DNA of 64,000 bases from contig JAEUHM010000058.1 of the NCBI GenBank assembly GCA_016795485.1, forward strand, positions 154,184 through 218,183. Reading direction: 5' to 3'. Under the pieces are notes generated by a model, which had not been told where the DNA came from, made no database searches, and was given only the letters and a program-made list of their open reading frames with translations. Positions within the stretch are counted from its first letter, which is position 1. Each line of letters opens with the position of its first letter. A program made the translations under genes and the position numbers. Shown here one piece after another: positions 25,378 to 34,961 of the stretch. This DNA is from Verrucomicrobiaceae bacterium. Its GTDB lineage: Bacteria > Verrucomicrobiota > Verrucomicrobiia > Verrucomicrobiales > Verrucomicrobiaceae.

Positions 25378-28209
25378 CTACAGGTCAGAGGGTAAGAGAA
25401 CAGCCACGCCTAGGTTGTCCACAGGAAGGCAGGCGGTGACTTGGTAGGAGCCGTAGGCTTTGCTGGCCTGGCGCACGCGTTGGTGGTCGGCCAGCAGGGC
25501 CTCGGCACGCTCATGGGCGATCTGCTCCAAGTGAGGCTGCTGTGTGAGCAGGAAATCGAGCGTGGCCTGGATCTGGCGCTGGGCGATGTCGGGCGCGATC
25601 TGGGCTGAAGGTGCGGCAGTGAGCAGCGGGAGTGTTTCCTCCTGGCTGAGCCAACGCGGAGAGGAGCGGCCTTCTACTGCTAGGGTGACACACTCCTCGG
25701 CCATGAGGCGCTGCTCACCGCTGGTGATGCGGCGTGCATGAAGCTGGTGCCGCAGGCGCAGGGTGACGATGCTGGTGACCTTTTTCACGGCGCTGGTGAT
25801 CATCGCCGCTGAGCGTGCGGCATGGCCTGGCTGAGCACCGGAGAGGCAGCCCTCCAGCATAACATCTGCGAGGATGGTGACGAGAGGATGGGTGCGGTGG
25901 ATGAAGGCAGCCTGGGCTGGCGGCGGGTAGTGAAACGAGATGGCGGAGACATCTGCGAGGTCTGCCTGCTCCAGCCGCTCACGCACGACGGGCGGGAAAT
26001 GTGCTGGATTCAGCCGCCACACGTTCTCCGCCGCCGTGAGTGGCACTCCGAGGCGCACTGCGGAAAGCCGGAGGAAGCGCAGCACATCGTGGTCGCCCCC
26101 AAGGCAGGCGAGCTGCTTTTGCCAGTCCGGCAGGACATCGGCGGGCTTCAGGCTGCGCTGGGCGAAGATGGTGCGGTTGGCCTTGGCGAGCCTGGCGGCG
26201 TCCTTCCATTGGGCCTCAAGCTCGGCGATGGCGGGATCAGAGTCGCCAAAGTCGAGGGATAGCTGCCGTGCTTTTTCCGGGGCAGACTGGCGCTTGCGGA
26301 GCAGGATGGATTTGATGACGGCCTGGTTGATGCGCTTTTCATCGGCTGGCAGTGGCACGGTGATGCCGAGTTCTTTGCGGATTTCCTCGGCCTTGCGGAG
26401 GATGACATTGAGGATGAAGCCATCGACGGGATTGTCCTCGCCGTAGAGCATGGTGGCGCGGACTTCGGGTGCTCTTTGACCAAAGCGGTCCACACGGCCC
26501 TCCCGCTGCTCATGGCGGGTGGGATTCCAGGCGAGGTCGTAGTGAACGACGGCGGTGAAGTGCTCCTGGAGATTGATGCCCTCCGAAAGGCAGTCGGTGG
26601 CGACGAGCACACGCTTCTCCGCATCTCCGAGGGCGAGGACACGCTCCTTGCGCTCCTCGGGCGGGTATTCACCGGTCACTGCATCGAGAATGACCTGGGC
26701 TGGCAGAGCCTCGGCAAGGTGCTCCATCACATAGTGCGCGGTGGCGATGTAGCGGCAAAAAATGACGGGGTGGAAGCCCTCGCCGATGAGCTGCTTCACA
26801 TGGGTGATGAGTTTGTCCAGCTTCGGGTCAGACTTGGGGCCTTGTAGGGCAGTGGCGGTGGCGATGAGCTTTTTTAAGTGAGCGGTTTCTTCATCCACGA
26901 GAGCACCGGGCTCGATGTCGCTGATGGTGAAGTCGGACTCGGAGCCATCACTCAGATGCTCGTCACCGGTGTAGGCATCATCTTCCGCCATAGCCGCACT
27001 GCACTCCAAAGACTGGCCTTCCAGACGTGTGTGGAGGGATTTGATGGCCGAGGCAGGCGAGGAAGAGACACAACGTAGCAAGGCCAGCGTGGCATACCAG
27101 ATGAGGCGGGCTTGCTCGCCTTTCTGCTGCTCGGCACGCAGGGCCTGCTCCACGGTGTAGTTCATCACATCGTCGAAAAAAGCACCCCATGCACCCGTGA
27201 GACGGTAGGTGATCTCCAGGGTCTTCCTTTGCGAGAAAACGCGGGAGTCCTGCCATTCCTCGATGTCACGCCGACGGCGCTGGACAAAGTAGGCGGCGAG
27301 TTCCTCGCGGAGCTTTTTATGATCGGAGTCCTGAGCTTCGGCAAGCAGGGCAAAGTCCGGGCGCAAAAGAGAGAGCAGATTGGCAAAGGCCTGGCTGTCC
27401 CCCGAGTGAGGCGTGGCGGTGAGGAAGACCATGTGGCGCAGATCACGCTCTGCGAGACGCCTGAGCAGCTCAAAGCGGAGCTGCTTGCCCACGCCTGCGG
27501 CGGCGCAGGTGTGAGCCTCGTCCACGATGAGGAAGTCGGGGGCGATGGCGAGGAAGTGCTCGCGGTTTCGCTCGGTTTTGATGTAGTCGAGGCTGACGAC
27601 GAGAATCTCGAAGTGGTCAAAGAGACTGAGGTGATCCGGCTTCTCTTTTTCCAACCGGGAGACATTGGCCGGCGTCAAAGCGGCGGCGCGGAGGTGAAAG
27701 CGGTCCCAAAGCTCCCCCTGCCACTGCTCGACAAGGTGCGGCGGGCACAAAATGGCCGCTTGAAAGATCTCCCCGCGATCCCGCATCTCCCGCAGGATGA
27801 GTCCGGCCTCAATGGTTTTGCCGATCCCGACATCATCCGCCACGAGCAGGCGCACGGTGGGCTGCTTCAGCGCCATGAGCAGCGGCACAAGCTGGTAGGC
27901 GCGTGGCTCGAAGGCGATGTTCCCAAACGACCGAAACGGTCCCGCGCCACTGCGGAGCTTCAACAGCGTGGCATCACGAAAAAGTGAATAGGACTCGTAG
28001 CTGCCAAAAGCTGCCGGATCAGGGGCGGGAAAGGTAGCCGGGGACACTGGCTGCATTTCCAAGTCTGGAATAAGCAGTGTCACATCCTCATCCGAGCCAC
28101 CGAGGGGGCGCAGCCAGAGTGTGGCATCCGAGGAACCAGGTTGAACCACCCATTCCCGCCCACGGGCGGAGACAAGGGTGCCAGGCATGAAAGCAGAATC
28201 AGAAGGCAT
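25378..28209 (-). CDS. SNF2/RapA-type helicase (DrmD-like, 943 aa)
   Basis: Motif I is DDVGIGKTIEAGLILREM (K131), motif II is LIVDEAHTCA (about 228-237), motif III is FLTATPHSG, and the C-terminal lobe has ATDCLSEGINLQEHF and HYDLAWNPTRHEQREGRVDR (motifs V-VI), followed by FGQ. These define a complete SNF2-family translocase of the type encoded as DrmD in DISARM islands. It lies 20 nt after the DUF1998 helicase gene and 11 nt before the methyltransferase gene, so the three form a unit. It probably translocates on incoming DNA and works with the helicase and methyltransferase to block unmodified phage DNA; that mechanism is taken from DISARM and inferred here. Start at the ATG at 28209 is unambiguous by spacing. 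Confidence 0.92.
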   Translation of the reverse strand: MPSDSAFMPGTLVSARGREWVVQPGSSDATLWLRPLGGSDEDVTLLIPDLEMQPVSPATFPAPDPAAFGSYESYSLFRDATLLKLRSGAGPFRSFGNIAFEPRAYQLVPLLMALKQPTVRLLVADDVGIGKTIEAGLILREMRDRGEIFQAAILCPPHLVEQWQGELWDRFHLRAAALTPANVSRLEKEKPDHLSLFDHFEILVVSLDYIKTERNREHFLAIAPDFLIVDEAHTCAAAGVGKQLRFELLRRLAERDLRHMVFLTATPHSGDSQAFANLLSLLRPDFALLAEAQDSDHKKLREELAAYFVQRRRRDIEEWQDSRVFSQRKTLEITYRLTGAWGAFFDDVMNYTVEQALRAEQQKGEQARLIWYATLALLRCVSSSPASAIKSLHTRLEGQSLECSAAMAEDDAYTGDEHLSDGSESDFTISDIEPGALVDEETAHLKKLIATATALQGPKSDPKLDKLITHVKQLIGEGFHPVIFCRYIATAHYVMEHLAEALPAQVILDAVTGEYPPEERKERVLALGDAEKRVLVATDCLSEGINLQEHFTAVVHYDLAWNPTRHEQREGRVDRFGQRAPEVRATMLYGEDNPVDGFILNVILRKAEEIRKELGITVPLPADEKRINQAVIKSILLRKRQSAPEKARQLSLDFGDSDPAIAELEAQWKDAARLAKANRTIFAQRSLKPADVLPDWQKQLACLGGDHDVLRFLRLSAVRLGVPLTAAENVWRLNPAHFPPVVRERLEQADLADVSAISFHYPPPAQAAFIHRTHPLVTILADVMLEGCLSGAQPGHAARSAAMITSAVKKVTSIVTLRLRHQLHARRITSGEQRLMAEECVTLAVEGRSSPRWLSQEETLPLLTAAPSAQIAPDIAQRQIQATLDFLLTQQPHLEQIAHERAEALLADHQRVRQASKAYGSYQVTACLPVDNLGVAVLLPSDL

Positions 28210-28229
28210 TTAGGAGCGAGTCAGGAAGG

Positions 28230-31200
28230 CTAAAGCAGGGACGGATAGGCGGCGAGAAAAGCGGCCCACTGTTCACGATCTGAAGGCAGCACGAGAACAT
28301 GCCAACCACTATCCACAGCGTAGTCCATCACCGCATCTGCCACCGGAGACAGAAACACCAGGAGGCGTTCAGAATCATAGACGGCTGGCACGACGACGGA
28401 GGCATCCAGAATGGGCAGGTTTTCCCGATCTGGCGGCCGGTGGCCGTTTTGGCTCATCCAGGCGGTGAACGTGGAGCCGGCTGTGTTTTCGGCAGGTTTT
28501 GAATCGGTGGCAGAACGGCCATTCGCCAGCCCGACGAGGAACTCGATGGCCTGGGGATCACGGCGGTTGATTTCCTTGTGGTCAGGTTGGTTGTAATAGG
28601 AGAGCAGGCAGCGGTAACAGCCTGCCTCACACTCGTGCTCCTTCGACGAGCCTGCGAGATCGACGAGATCAGCCAGCGTGAAGGCCGCCCGGTCTGGCAA
28701 CTCAAAGTGCATGATCTTCAAAGCCTCACGGGCGACCTGCGAAAGCATCGTTTCATCTTCCAGCAGCCTGATGAGCACCCCCGCCCCGCCTTCAGACGCC
28801 TCATAGATGAGCAGCGACTTTCGCAGAGACGCGAGAGGCAGAGGCTCAGTGAGAATCTCCGATGCCTCCACCTGGAAGGATTGTTCGATGGCCCGGTTCA
28901 AGGCCGCCTGGAGTGTCGCCATCGTAGAAAGGGAGAGCGGCTGCTCAGGCGTAAGCAGGAGGATGTTCTTGGTGTCCTCCACATACGGCACGATGCATTG
29001 TGGTGCGACTTTGCTCTTCTCCTCAGGGTCTTCGTCTGCACCATCCCGCTCCTCGACTTCGGCTTTGCTCCAATAACCGGTCATCGGATTGATGTTGAAG
29101 CCGAGGCGAGCCTTATCCTTCCTCCGCCGCCAGCCACGATTGATGCGCCACAAGCGGGCAGAAGGTGAGTAGGTGAGGCGGGCCAGCACATCTCCCGCAA
29201 TCGTGTGAATGACTTTTTTGGTCAGGTCAATGCGTCCGCCCGCACCTGCCAGGTAGTGATAGGCCGTGACGATCTCGAAGCCCTGACGCTGGCGATCCTC
29301 ATCATTCACGGAGATGCGCTCCACAGCGCGTGTCTCCACGGTTTCGATGCGGTAGAGACTGCGGACGTGGGACTCGGGTGTCAGCGGCTGCTGGCAGCCG
29401 TGGCATAAATCCGCAGTTGGCTCCGGCTGCGCTTCAGTGCCCCAGTGACCATAGCCGCAGGCGTCACAGACACGCGCCTGGAGGGTGGGAAGCTCAGTGC
29501 TGACATTCGACGTGCCGGTGGCATTGAGTTTGGCTTTATAGACGCGAAACATCCTGCCACGGTGGTAGATGAGGCTGCGCGGGCCGAACTCCGAAAGGGC
29601 CAGGAAGCGCGGGCGGCTAACCATGTTGCCCTCATCTTCAGCGGCCCCAGTTTTCCCAACCGCAGGTAGCCATGCCATGAGCGGCAATCGGGGGAAATTG
29701 TATCCCGGCAGGAAGCCTTGGCTGGCGAGGTAGCGGAAAGTGTAGAAGTCGTTGTTCTGGCCTCCGCGCTCGCGGAGAAGAAGATTGAGCTGAGCATGGG
29801 CGTCATTTCGCCGGCGGTTGGCATTGTCCCTCTCTAACTGTGCATAAGCCGGGCTGTCTGCGATGGCTGAAGCGCGGCTCAACTGCTCCCGCGTGGCCTT
29901 GTAGAGCTGCCGCCAGCGGTCGAGGGCGATATTAAAAGCGGCAGGGCTGTCCTGGATGACTTGTTGAATGAAATTGTGGTGAAACCATGGGCAAGTCTCG
30001 ACCGATGGTCGAATCTGCTCGAAAAAAGAGGTCGCTGCGGATCGAGCACGCTCGGCTGCCGCACTGGATGCCACAGCCTCTCTGACCTCCGGCACCAGTG
30101 GCAAGTCTTCATGCTCCAGGTCCAGCATCGGGCGAATGGCGGTCGGGATGGAGTAATGCAGCGAGGCCAGCCAGATGGCATGGATATGGCTTTCAACGAG
30201 TTCGCGGTTGGCGAGATCGAGCGTCGGTGGCTTCACCACACCTTGGACCATTTGATCCACGTGGTGGAAAAACCACTGATCATGAGGGCTCTGAGCCGCT
30301 GCGTAGGTAAGGACCAAAGCTGCCTGACCGGAGCGTCCAGCTCGTCCGCTGCGCTGAGCATAATTGGCCGGGGCAGGCGGCACATTGCGCATATACACAG
30401 TATTGAGCGCGGAGATGTCCACACCAAGCTCCATGGTGGGTGAGCAATACAGGATAGGCAGACGGCTGAGATGACGGCCAGGGAAGCGATCACTCCACCA
30501 TTGTTGATCCTGTCTTGAACCACGAAAGCGGGCCTCAAGAATCTTGCGGGTATCTGCATCCACCTGGGCGGTGTGCTCTTGCGCCTCAAACTCATACAAG
30601 GAGTGCCGCTCTTGTAGCAAAAGCGAGGCGGTGCTGTCGTAAAGATCGCGGAAGAAGACGTTTGCACGGCTGCCTTTTTCCGTTGGCGTAGGATTGAGCC
30701 GCCATTGAAGAATGCTGTCACTGAGAGACCAGCCATAGACATGTGGAGCTACTTCCTCCTGCCTGAGGCAGCCTACGCGGTCACTACTGCAAACGAGCAG
30801 CAGGCAGCGGATGACCTCGCTAATCTGAGTGGGATTCAACTCTTTAATGCCTGAGGGAAGCTCCTGATGGTAACGAATCGCTCTGACAAGACGTGATCGG
30901 GCACCACCTCCGACGAGGTCCATCCTTTTCGCTTTGCCTCGAACCTCCGGGCGTGGATCAACAATCAAGTATTTCGTGGTGCGAAGCTGATCCGTCTCCA
31001 AGCGCCAGCGCTCGGCCAGTTTGATGTTGCCACTGTTTTTGTGGTGTTCCTGGTCGATGATGCTGAAGTATCCTGACTGGATGCAAAGATCCCTCACCAT
31101 GGAGTCAAAAATGAGGCGCAAGAGCGTGGCTCTCGTCTCCGGCGTGAGGCCAGTCACAATACCCCAGGCAGTCTCATCATAGGCTCCGCTTCCAGGAGGC

Positions 31201-33479
31201 CGGGCCGGGTTGAAAAACTCACCACTGGCGGCTATTTCAGTAAGGTCGAGATAATCGAGGGTGATGAGGTCAAGCTGGAGGAGGTTGGGATTGTTGAAGC
31301 GCCAGCCTTTGCGGACATCCGCCAGTAAGCGGTAACCAAGGGCAAAGCGGATGGCTCTCTGTGCCGTCTGCCACTCCACGCCAAAGGCAGTGGGCTGCTC
31401 CATGAATTCACGGAGGTATTCGATGCTCTTCCTGTCGAACTTTAGCACACGCAGGGTTGCCTCCATTAACTCATGCAGACCGAGGCAGCCACCGGCAGCT
31501 TTCAGTGCTGCCACTGAGGCGCTGCGCAGGAGCACGAGAAAGTGAAAGTCATTGAAATGGCCTGCCTGAAGTGCCGCGTCCTGACGGTTGTCGGTGAAAC
31601 CAAGCAGCTTCCTAAAGTCGGAAGCACCTTCCTTCACATCGCTCTGAAAGTGCTGCCGTAGAATCGCGAGGGAAAGGATAGTGGTGGCGGAAGAACGGCC
31701 TTCACCTGAAAGGCTCGCGAGACGGTTGATGTCCCGGCCATGCGCTGTGTGTTCGTGTCCGCAGTTCAGGCAGAAGCGAAACTTGCCAGGGATGAACCAG
31801 TATTCTCCACCACCCACGCCACAACTGCCATCAGGCTCCACTTGCACAGGAACAGGAACGCAGGGCTTGTAGGTCTGCTTCACTTCAATCTTGCCTTTGC
31901 GCTCCTCAAGCCAAGACTCTGGTAAATCCTCCTTCACGCCGCCAAAGGCCTCTTCGGAGATGAGCGCCGATTTCGGAACTAAAAAACCAGCTCCATTTTC
32001 CGCCTCTGGCCCGCCAGTTTCATCAATTTCACGCGGTGAAAAGCCGCCATTTTTGCCCTGCCACACGGGATGATATTCCGCACCGCACTCGCGGCAAAAA
32101 TGCGTGGCAAAGAGCAATACGCCCTCGCCACTGCGGCCTGGTGCGAAGCGCTGGGCCTCCAGTGTAACCACGCGGTTGTGCGGCTCCAACGTGCAATGAA
32201 CTTTTCCTGGGCCGCTGATCCACTGATGGAGCTTGAAGGCGAAGAGTGCTCGGCCGTCGGGTGTCTTCATTTCCTGCGCGGCGATCAGGAAGTCTTCCAG
32301 GGCCTGCCGTGCCGTTGAAGGATCAACCTGGGCATCGAGCGCCAGCAGTTTTGCGGCTTCCGAGATGCTCATGGGTTTAGCCCTTTCAGGTCGGGACTGC
32401 CCGCTCATCTTCAGCCCCAGAGTCAATTCCGTCCAAACCACCAAGGGGTCTTTGCGGAATGCTTCTGTGTCCTGCCAGGCAAAAGGATGGCCCAAACGAG
32501 CGCGAAGCATCGGCCTCACCGAATTCAGGTCGAGCCCCAGGTCGGTAGCACGCTCCAGGGTCTCCTCGATCACATCGTCCTGTGTGACGGGTGTGCCAAA
32601 AAGTTGTGAGGCTACAAATGATACCGTCTGTCTGCGATCATCCGACGTGCCCTTACTCGACATCGTGGCAGAGGTGCCAATGCAAACGAGGTTTTTGACT
32701 TGAAACCGCTGCCTGAGCCGACGCACGAGCATCGCAACATCCGCCCCCTGACGCCCGCGATAGGTGTGGAGTTCATCCAGCACGAGGAACTCTAGACCCA
32801 GGCAGTTTTGGACGACCTTCAGATCAACCTCGGGATCGAATCTGGTGAGGATCAACTCCAGCATCATGAAATTCGTCAGCAGAATGTCCGGAGGGTTATT
32901 GGCGATCTGCTGCCGCTCCGAATCGCTCTCCTGTCCGGTATAGCGGGCGATAGTGAGCAATGGATCTGATCCCGAGTTCTTGAGGAACTTTCCCATTTCG
33001 TCCACCTGGCTGTTCGCCAGGGCGTTCATGGGGTAGATGATGATCGCCCGCGTGCGTGGAGCCGGGTCCTTATCCTTCTCCCGGAGAATGTGATCCACGA
33101 TTGGCAGGAAGAAAGAGAGCGATTTGCCTGACCCCGTCCCCGTCGTCACCACGAAGCTACGGCGGTATCGAGCCTTGGTAACGGCCTCCATCTGGTGCTT
33201 GAAGAGCTGCAACGGCTGGAGTGTCTCCAGTGACCGTCCTACTCGGAACAGTTTGGCACATCCGGGATGCAGGGTGCCTTCGCTTACCAATTCCGCGACA
33301 GACGCAGCTCGCTGATAGCTTGGATTGATTTGGATCAGCGGCTCCGGCCAGTAGCGCTGGTTAGAGTAAGCTCTTTCTACTTCGTCGCGGATGTCTGTAG
33401 CAGAGATGTTGGCGAAGCTCTTCGAGAACGAGCTATAGCTGTTAATCAGGTCATTTCGGAAGCTGAAGACATCTTGCAT
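28230..33479 (-). CDS. DEAD/DEAH helicase with DUF1998 region (DrmA/DrmB- or YprA-like, about 1749 aa)
   Basis: The frame is open from a TTG at 33512, but ATG at 33479 is preferred. Numbering from the TTG, motif I is TTGTGSGKS (123-131), motif II is VLDELHTYRGRQGAD (246 onward), and the C-terminal lobe has MELGVDISALNTVYMRN and NYAQRSGRAGRSGQAALVL. Several cysteine pairs follow helicase-linked zinc sites (FCRECGAEYH, FCLNCGHEH, CDACGYGH, CHGC). The DUF1998 end has YEASEGGAGVLIRLL and ECEAGCYRCLLSYYNQPDH. Helicase and DUF1998 parts are thus on one chain, whereas classical DISARM has separate DrmA and DrmB. The last 60 residues (PILDASVVVPAVYDSERLL onward) look like a nuclease-like fold without evident catalytic acids. 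First gene of the island transcript. Confidence 0.9.
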   Translation of the reverse strand: MQDVFSFRNDLINSYSSFSKSFANISATDIRDEVERAYSNQRYWPEPLIQINPSYQRAASVAELVSEGTLHPGCAKLFRVGRSLETLQPLQLFKHQMEAVTKARYRRSFVVTTGTGSGKSLSFFLPIVDHILREKDKDPAPRTRAIIIYPMNALANSQVDEMGKFLKNSGSDPLLTIARYTGQESDSERQQIANNPPDILLTNFMMLELILTRFDPEVDLKVVQNCLGLEFLVLDELHTYRGRQGADVAMLVRRLRQRFQVKNLVCIGTSATMSSKGTSDDRRQTVSFVASQLFGTPVTQDDVIEETLERATDLGLDLNSVRPMLRARLGHPFAWQDTEAFRKDPLVVWTELTLGLKMSGQSRPERAKPMSISEAAKLLALDAQVDPSTARQALEDFLIAAQEMKTPDGRALFAFKLHQWISGPGKVHCTLEPHNRVVTLEAQRFAPGRSGEGVLLFATHFCRECGAEYHPVWQGKNGGFSPREIDETGGPEAENGAGFLVPKSALISEEAFGGVKEDLPESWLEERKGKIEVKQTYKPCVPVPVQVEPDGSCGVGGGEYWFIPGKFRFCLNCGHEHTAHGRDINRLASLSGEGRSSATTILSLAILRQHFQSDVKEGASDFRKLLGFTDNRQDAALQAGHFNDFHFLVLLRSASVAALKAAGGCLGLHELMEATLRVLKFDRKSIEYLREFMEQPTAFGVEWQTAQRAIRFALGYRLLADVRKGWRFNNPNLLQLDLITLDYLDLTEIAASGEFFNPARPPGSGAYDETAWGIVTGLTPETRATLLRLIFDSMVRDLCIQSGYFSIIDQEHHKNSGNIKLAERWRLETDQLRTTKYLIVDPRPEVRGKAKRMDLVGGGARSRLVRAIRYHQELPSGIKELNPTQISEVIRCLLLVCSSDRVGCLRQEEVAPHVYGWSLSDSILQWRLNPTPTEKGSRANVFFRDLYDSTASLLLQERHSLYEFEAQEHTAQVDADTRKILEARFRGSRQDQQWWSDRFPGRHLSRLPILYCSPTMELGVDISALNTVYMRNVPPAPANYAQRSGRAGRSGQAALVLTYAAAQSPHDQWFFHHVDQMVQGVVKPPTLDLANRELVESHIHAIWLASLHYSIPTAIRPMLDLEHEDLPLVPEVREAVASSAAAERARSAATSFFEQIRPSVETCPWFHHNFIQQVIQDSPAAFNIALDRWRQLYKATREQLSRASAIADSPAYAQLERDNANRRRNDAHAQLNLLLRERGGQNNDFYTFRYLASQGFLPGYNFPRLPLMAWLPAVGKTGAAEDEGNMVSRPRFLALSEFGPRSLIYHRGRMFRVYKAKLNATGTSNVSTELPTLQARVCDACGYGHWGTEAQPEPTADLCHGCQQPLTPESHVRSLYRIETVETRAVERISVNDEDRQRQGFEIVTAYHYLAGAGGRIDLTKKVIHTIAGDVLARLTYSPSARLWRINRGWRRRKDKARLGFNINPMTGYWSKAEVEERDGADEDPEEKSKVAPQCIVPYVEDTKNILLLTPEQPLSLSTMATLQAALNRAIEQSFQVEASEILTEPLPLASLRKSLLIYEASEGGAGVLIRLLEDETMLSQVAREALKIMHFELPDRAAFTLADLVDLAGSSKEHECEAGCYRCLLSYYNQPDHKEINRRDPQAIEFLVGLANGRSATDSKPAENTAGSTFTAWMSQNGHRPPDRENLPILDASVVVPAVYDSERLLVFLSPVADAVMDYAVDSGWHVLVLPSDREQWAAFLAAYPSLL

Positions 33480-33680
33480 TGGAAGGATACGGGAGGGCAG
33501 TGTGGCGGCCAAATGAAATCAAATCCTAGACCCGATCCTGAACAGAGGTCAATTTTTAGTCACCGCAATGGACGATATTTTCTCAACTTCCGGGGAACTA
33601 GCTTTGAATCAAGGCTACTGAAAGTTTGACCTTGGGAACAACTGATAACCTCATTATACGCCTCTGACTTTGAAAACACT

Positions 33681-33702
33681 GTTGAGAGTTTTGTTGAGAG
33701 TT
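33681..33702. repeat. GTTGAGAGTT direct repeat beside the tRNA gene
   Basis: GTTGAGAGTT occurs at 33681-33690 and again at 33693-33702 (12-nt period), 38 bp from the 3' end of tRNA-Ser on the island side. It could be a protein-binding pair such as an integrase arm site, but nothing else in the window supports that. Confidence 0.35.
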
Positions 33703-33739
33703 AGGCGACACTTGGCCCTGGAACCTCGCATTTTCAAGG

Positions 33740-33833
33740 TGGCGGTGAGAGAGGGATTCGAACCCTCGGTACGGCTTTTCAACCGTACAACGATTTAGCA
33801 AACCGTCGCTTTCGACCACTCAGCCATCTCACC
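33740..33833 (-). tRNA. tRNA-Ser (anticodon GCU)
   Basis: On the reverse strand the acceptor 5' strand GGTGAGA (33833 downward) pairs with TCTCACC near 33744-33750, followed by discriminator G and an encoded CCA ending at 33740. The anticodon loop TTGCTAA gives GCT, and the T arm contains the GGTTCGAATCC pattern. A long variable arm (GTACGGTTGAAAAGCCGTAC-like) is typical of tRNA-Ser. The length is 94 nt with CCA. Its 3' end faces the defence island, the usual side for islands that integrate at tRNA genes, though no attachment duplicate was found. Confidence 0.95.
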
Positions 33834-33930
33834 AAATCCGGCGCGGAGTCCTTGTTGAAGGGAATCCGCAAGTCGTGACGGGCATAGTAGGATGATGCCC
33901 GGGTGGGTCAAGGAAAATTGGCGCTCTTCG

Positions 33931-34869
33931 TCAATGCATCTCTACGGCGCATGATCCGAGGCCACCGCGGAAGTAGTTAAACTGGACGTTGGGATGGTCA
34001 GCGAGGAGGCTCATCGGGACTGCGGAATCTGCTATGCCCTTGGAGATCATCAGTGCTGTGAGGCGCTGCCCGAGTGGGTTGTCATGGGTGCCTGCCTGCC
34101 AGATGGACACCTTCTCGGCGAGCCATGTCTCTTTGGGGCCTACCGTGATGGCTTTTTTGGGAACCATGGTGACATTCCCGCCACCCGATGTACGGGCGTT
34201 TTGCGCCAGAGTAATGGGGTGAAGATCGACGATGCGTGTGCCGAGTTTGCGATACTCAGCGGGTGATGGAGGTTCGTTTTTGTATTTGCCGCTGCGGCGG
34301 AGTGGGTCATTGAACGCCCAGTGCTTAATGTCACCTTGGCCGCCTTGCATGACGGCACAACGAACACCGGCGTTCCAGCTTTGAACGTAGGGTTTCACGT
34401 CTCCTCTCGGAAAATGAAGCTGGCTGTCAGGGATACGGAGTTTCTTGTCGATGCGGTTGAAGCAGAGCTCGTGGTCAGCCTTCTCGAACGACAGCGGATG
34501 GGTCACAGGCACTTCTTTTCCGCTGGCTTCGTCATACCACTCATCCATGCCCCAGAAATGGGCACTCTTGAGGCTCAAACCGAGTTCATTAACCAAACGT
34601 GCAACGAGCGGCAACTGCTCGGTGGGTCCGATGGGTCCACAGATGCCGACCGGGTTATCGGCGGTCGACTGCTTCCATGCGTGGATGTATTCCAGCGCTT
34701 CGGCGAGGTAGAAGTCCTCCAAAGTATCATACATCACCACTCGGAATCCTGGCCGCGAGAGCTTGAAGATGTCGCGCTCGGTGAGGCGGGCGGCATCGTT
34801 GATCAGGTCATTGTCGAGTGTGGTGTAGTCCCACCAGTCCGGTGCGATATGGCTTAGTTTGCGCGGCAT
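33931..34869 (-). CDS. Glucosamine-6-phosphate deaminase-like protein
   Basis: The 312-aa protein resembles NagB/6-phosphogluconolactonase-fold proteins: GICGPIGPTEQLPLVARLV at the place of the substrate-binding loop, then the hallmark FWGMDEWYD block, a CFNRIDKKL helix and QGGQGDIKHWAFNDP in place of the G-x-G-x-D-G-H-I-A-F-N motif. In the well-studied enzymes this last motif holds catalytic His and Asp residues; here GDIKHWAFNDP keeps Asp and His but with changed spacing. It is about 45 residues longer than E. coli NagB, with an N-terminal extension. It probably converts GlcN6P to fructose-6-phosphate and ammonia or acts on a related sugar phosphate. It is alone on its strand, between the tRNA and a divergent secreted-protein operon. 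Confidence 0.75.
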   Translation of the reverse strand: MPRKLSHIAPDWWDYTTLDNDLINDAARLTERDIFKLSRPGFRVVMYDTLEDFYLAEALEYIHAWKQSTADNPVGICGPIGPTEQLPLVARLVNELGLSLKSAHFWGMDEWYDEASGKEVPVTHPLSFEKADHELCFNRIDKKLRIPDSQLHFPRGDVKPYVQSWNAGVRCAVMQGGQGDIKHWAFNDPLRRSGKYKNEPPSPAEYRKLGTRIVDLHPITLAQNARTSGGGNVTMVPKKAITVGPKETWLAEKVSIWQAGTHDNPLGQRLTALMISKGIADSAVPMSLLADHPNVQFNYFRGGLGSCAVEMH

Positions 34870-34961
34870 ACTGTGGGTAGCATGGGCACGCGTTGCGGAA
34901 TGGGCAAGGCAGAAGTGTGTGCGTGACCAGATTGTCGATTTGAGTTAAACTTGGCCGCTTT

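Noticed and set aside
21182..33479. BREX or Pgl system
   Set aside because: The methyltransferase is PglX-like, but no PglZ phosphatase, BrxL/BrxC ATPase or Pgl kinase is present; the SNF2 and DUF1998 helicases fit a DISARM-like set better.
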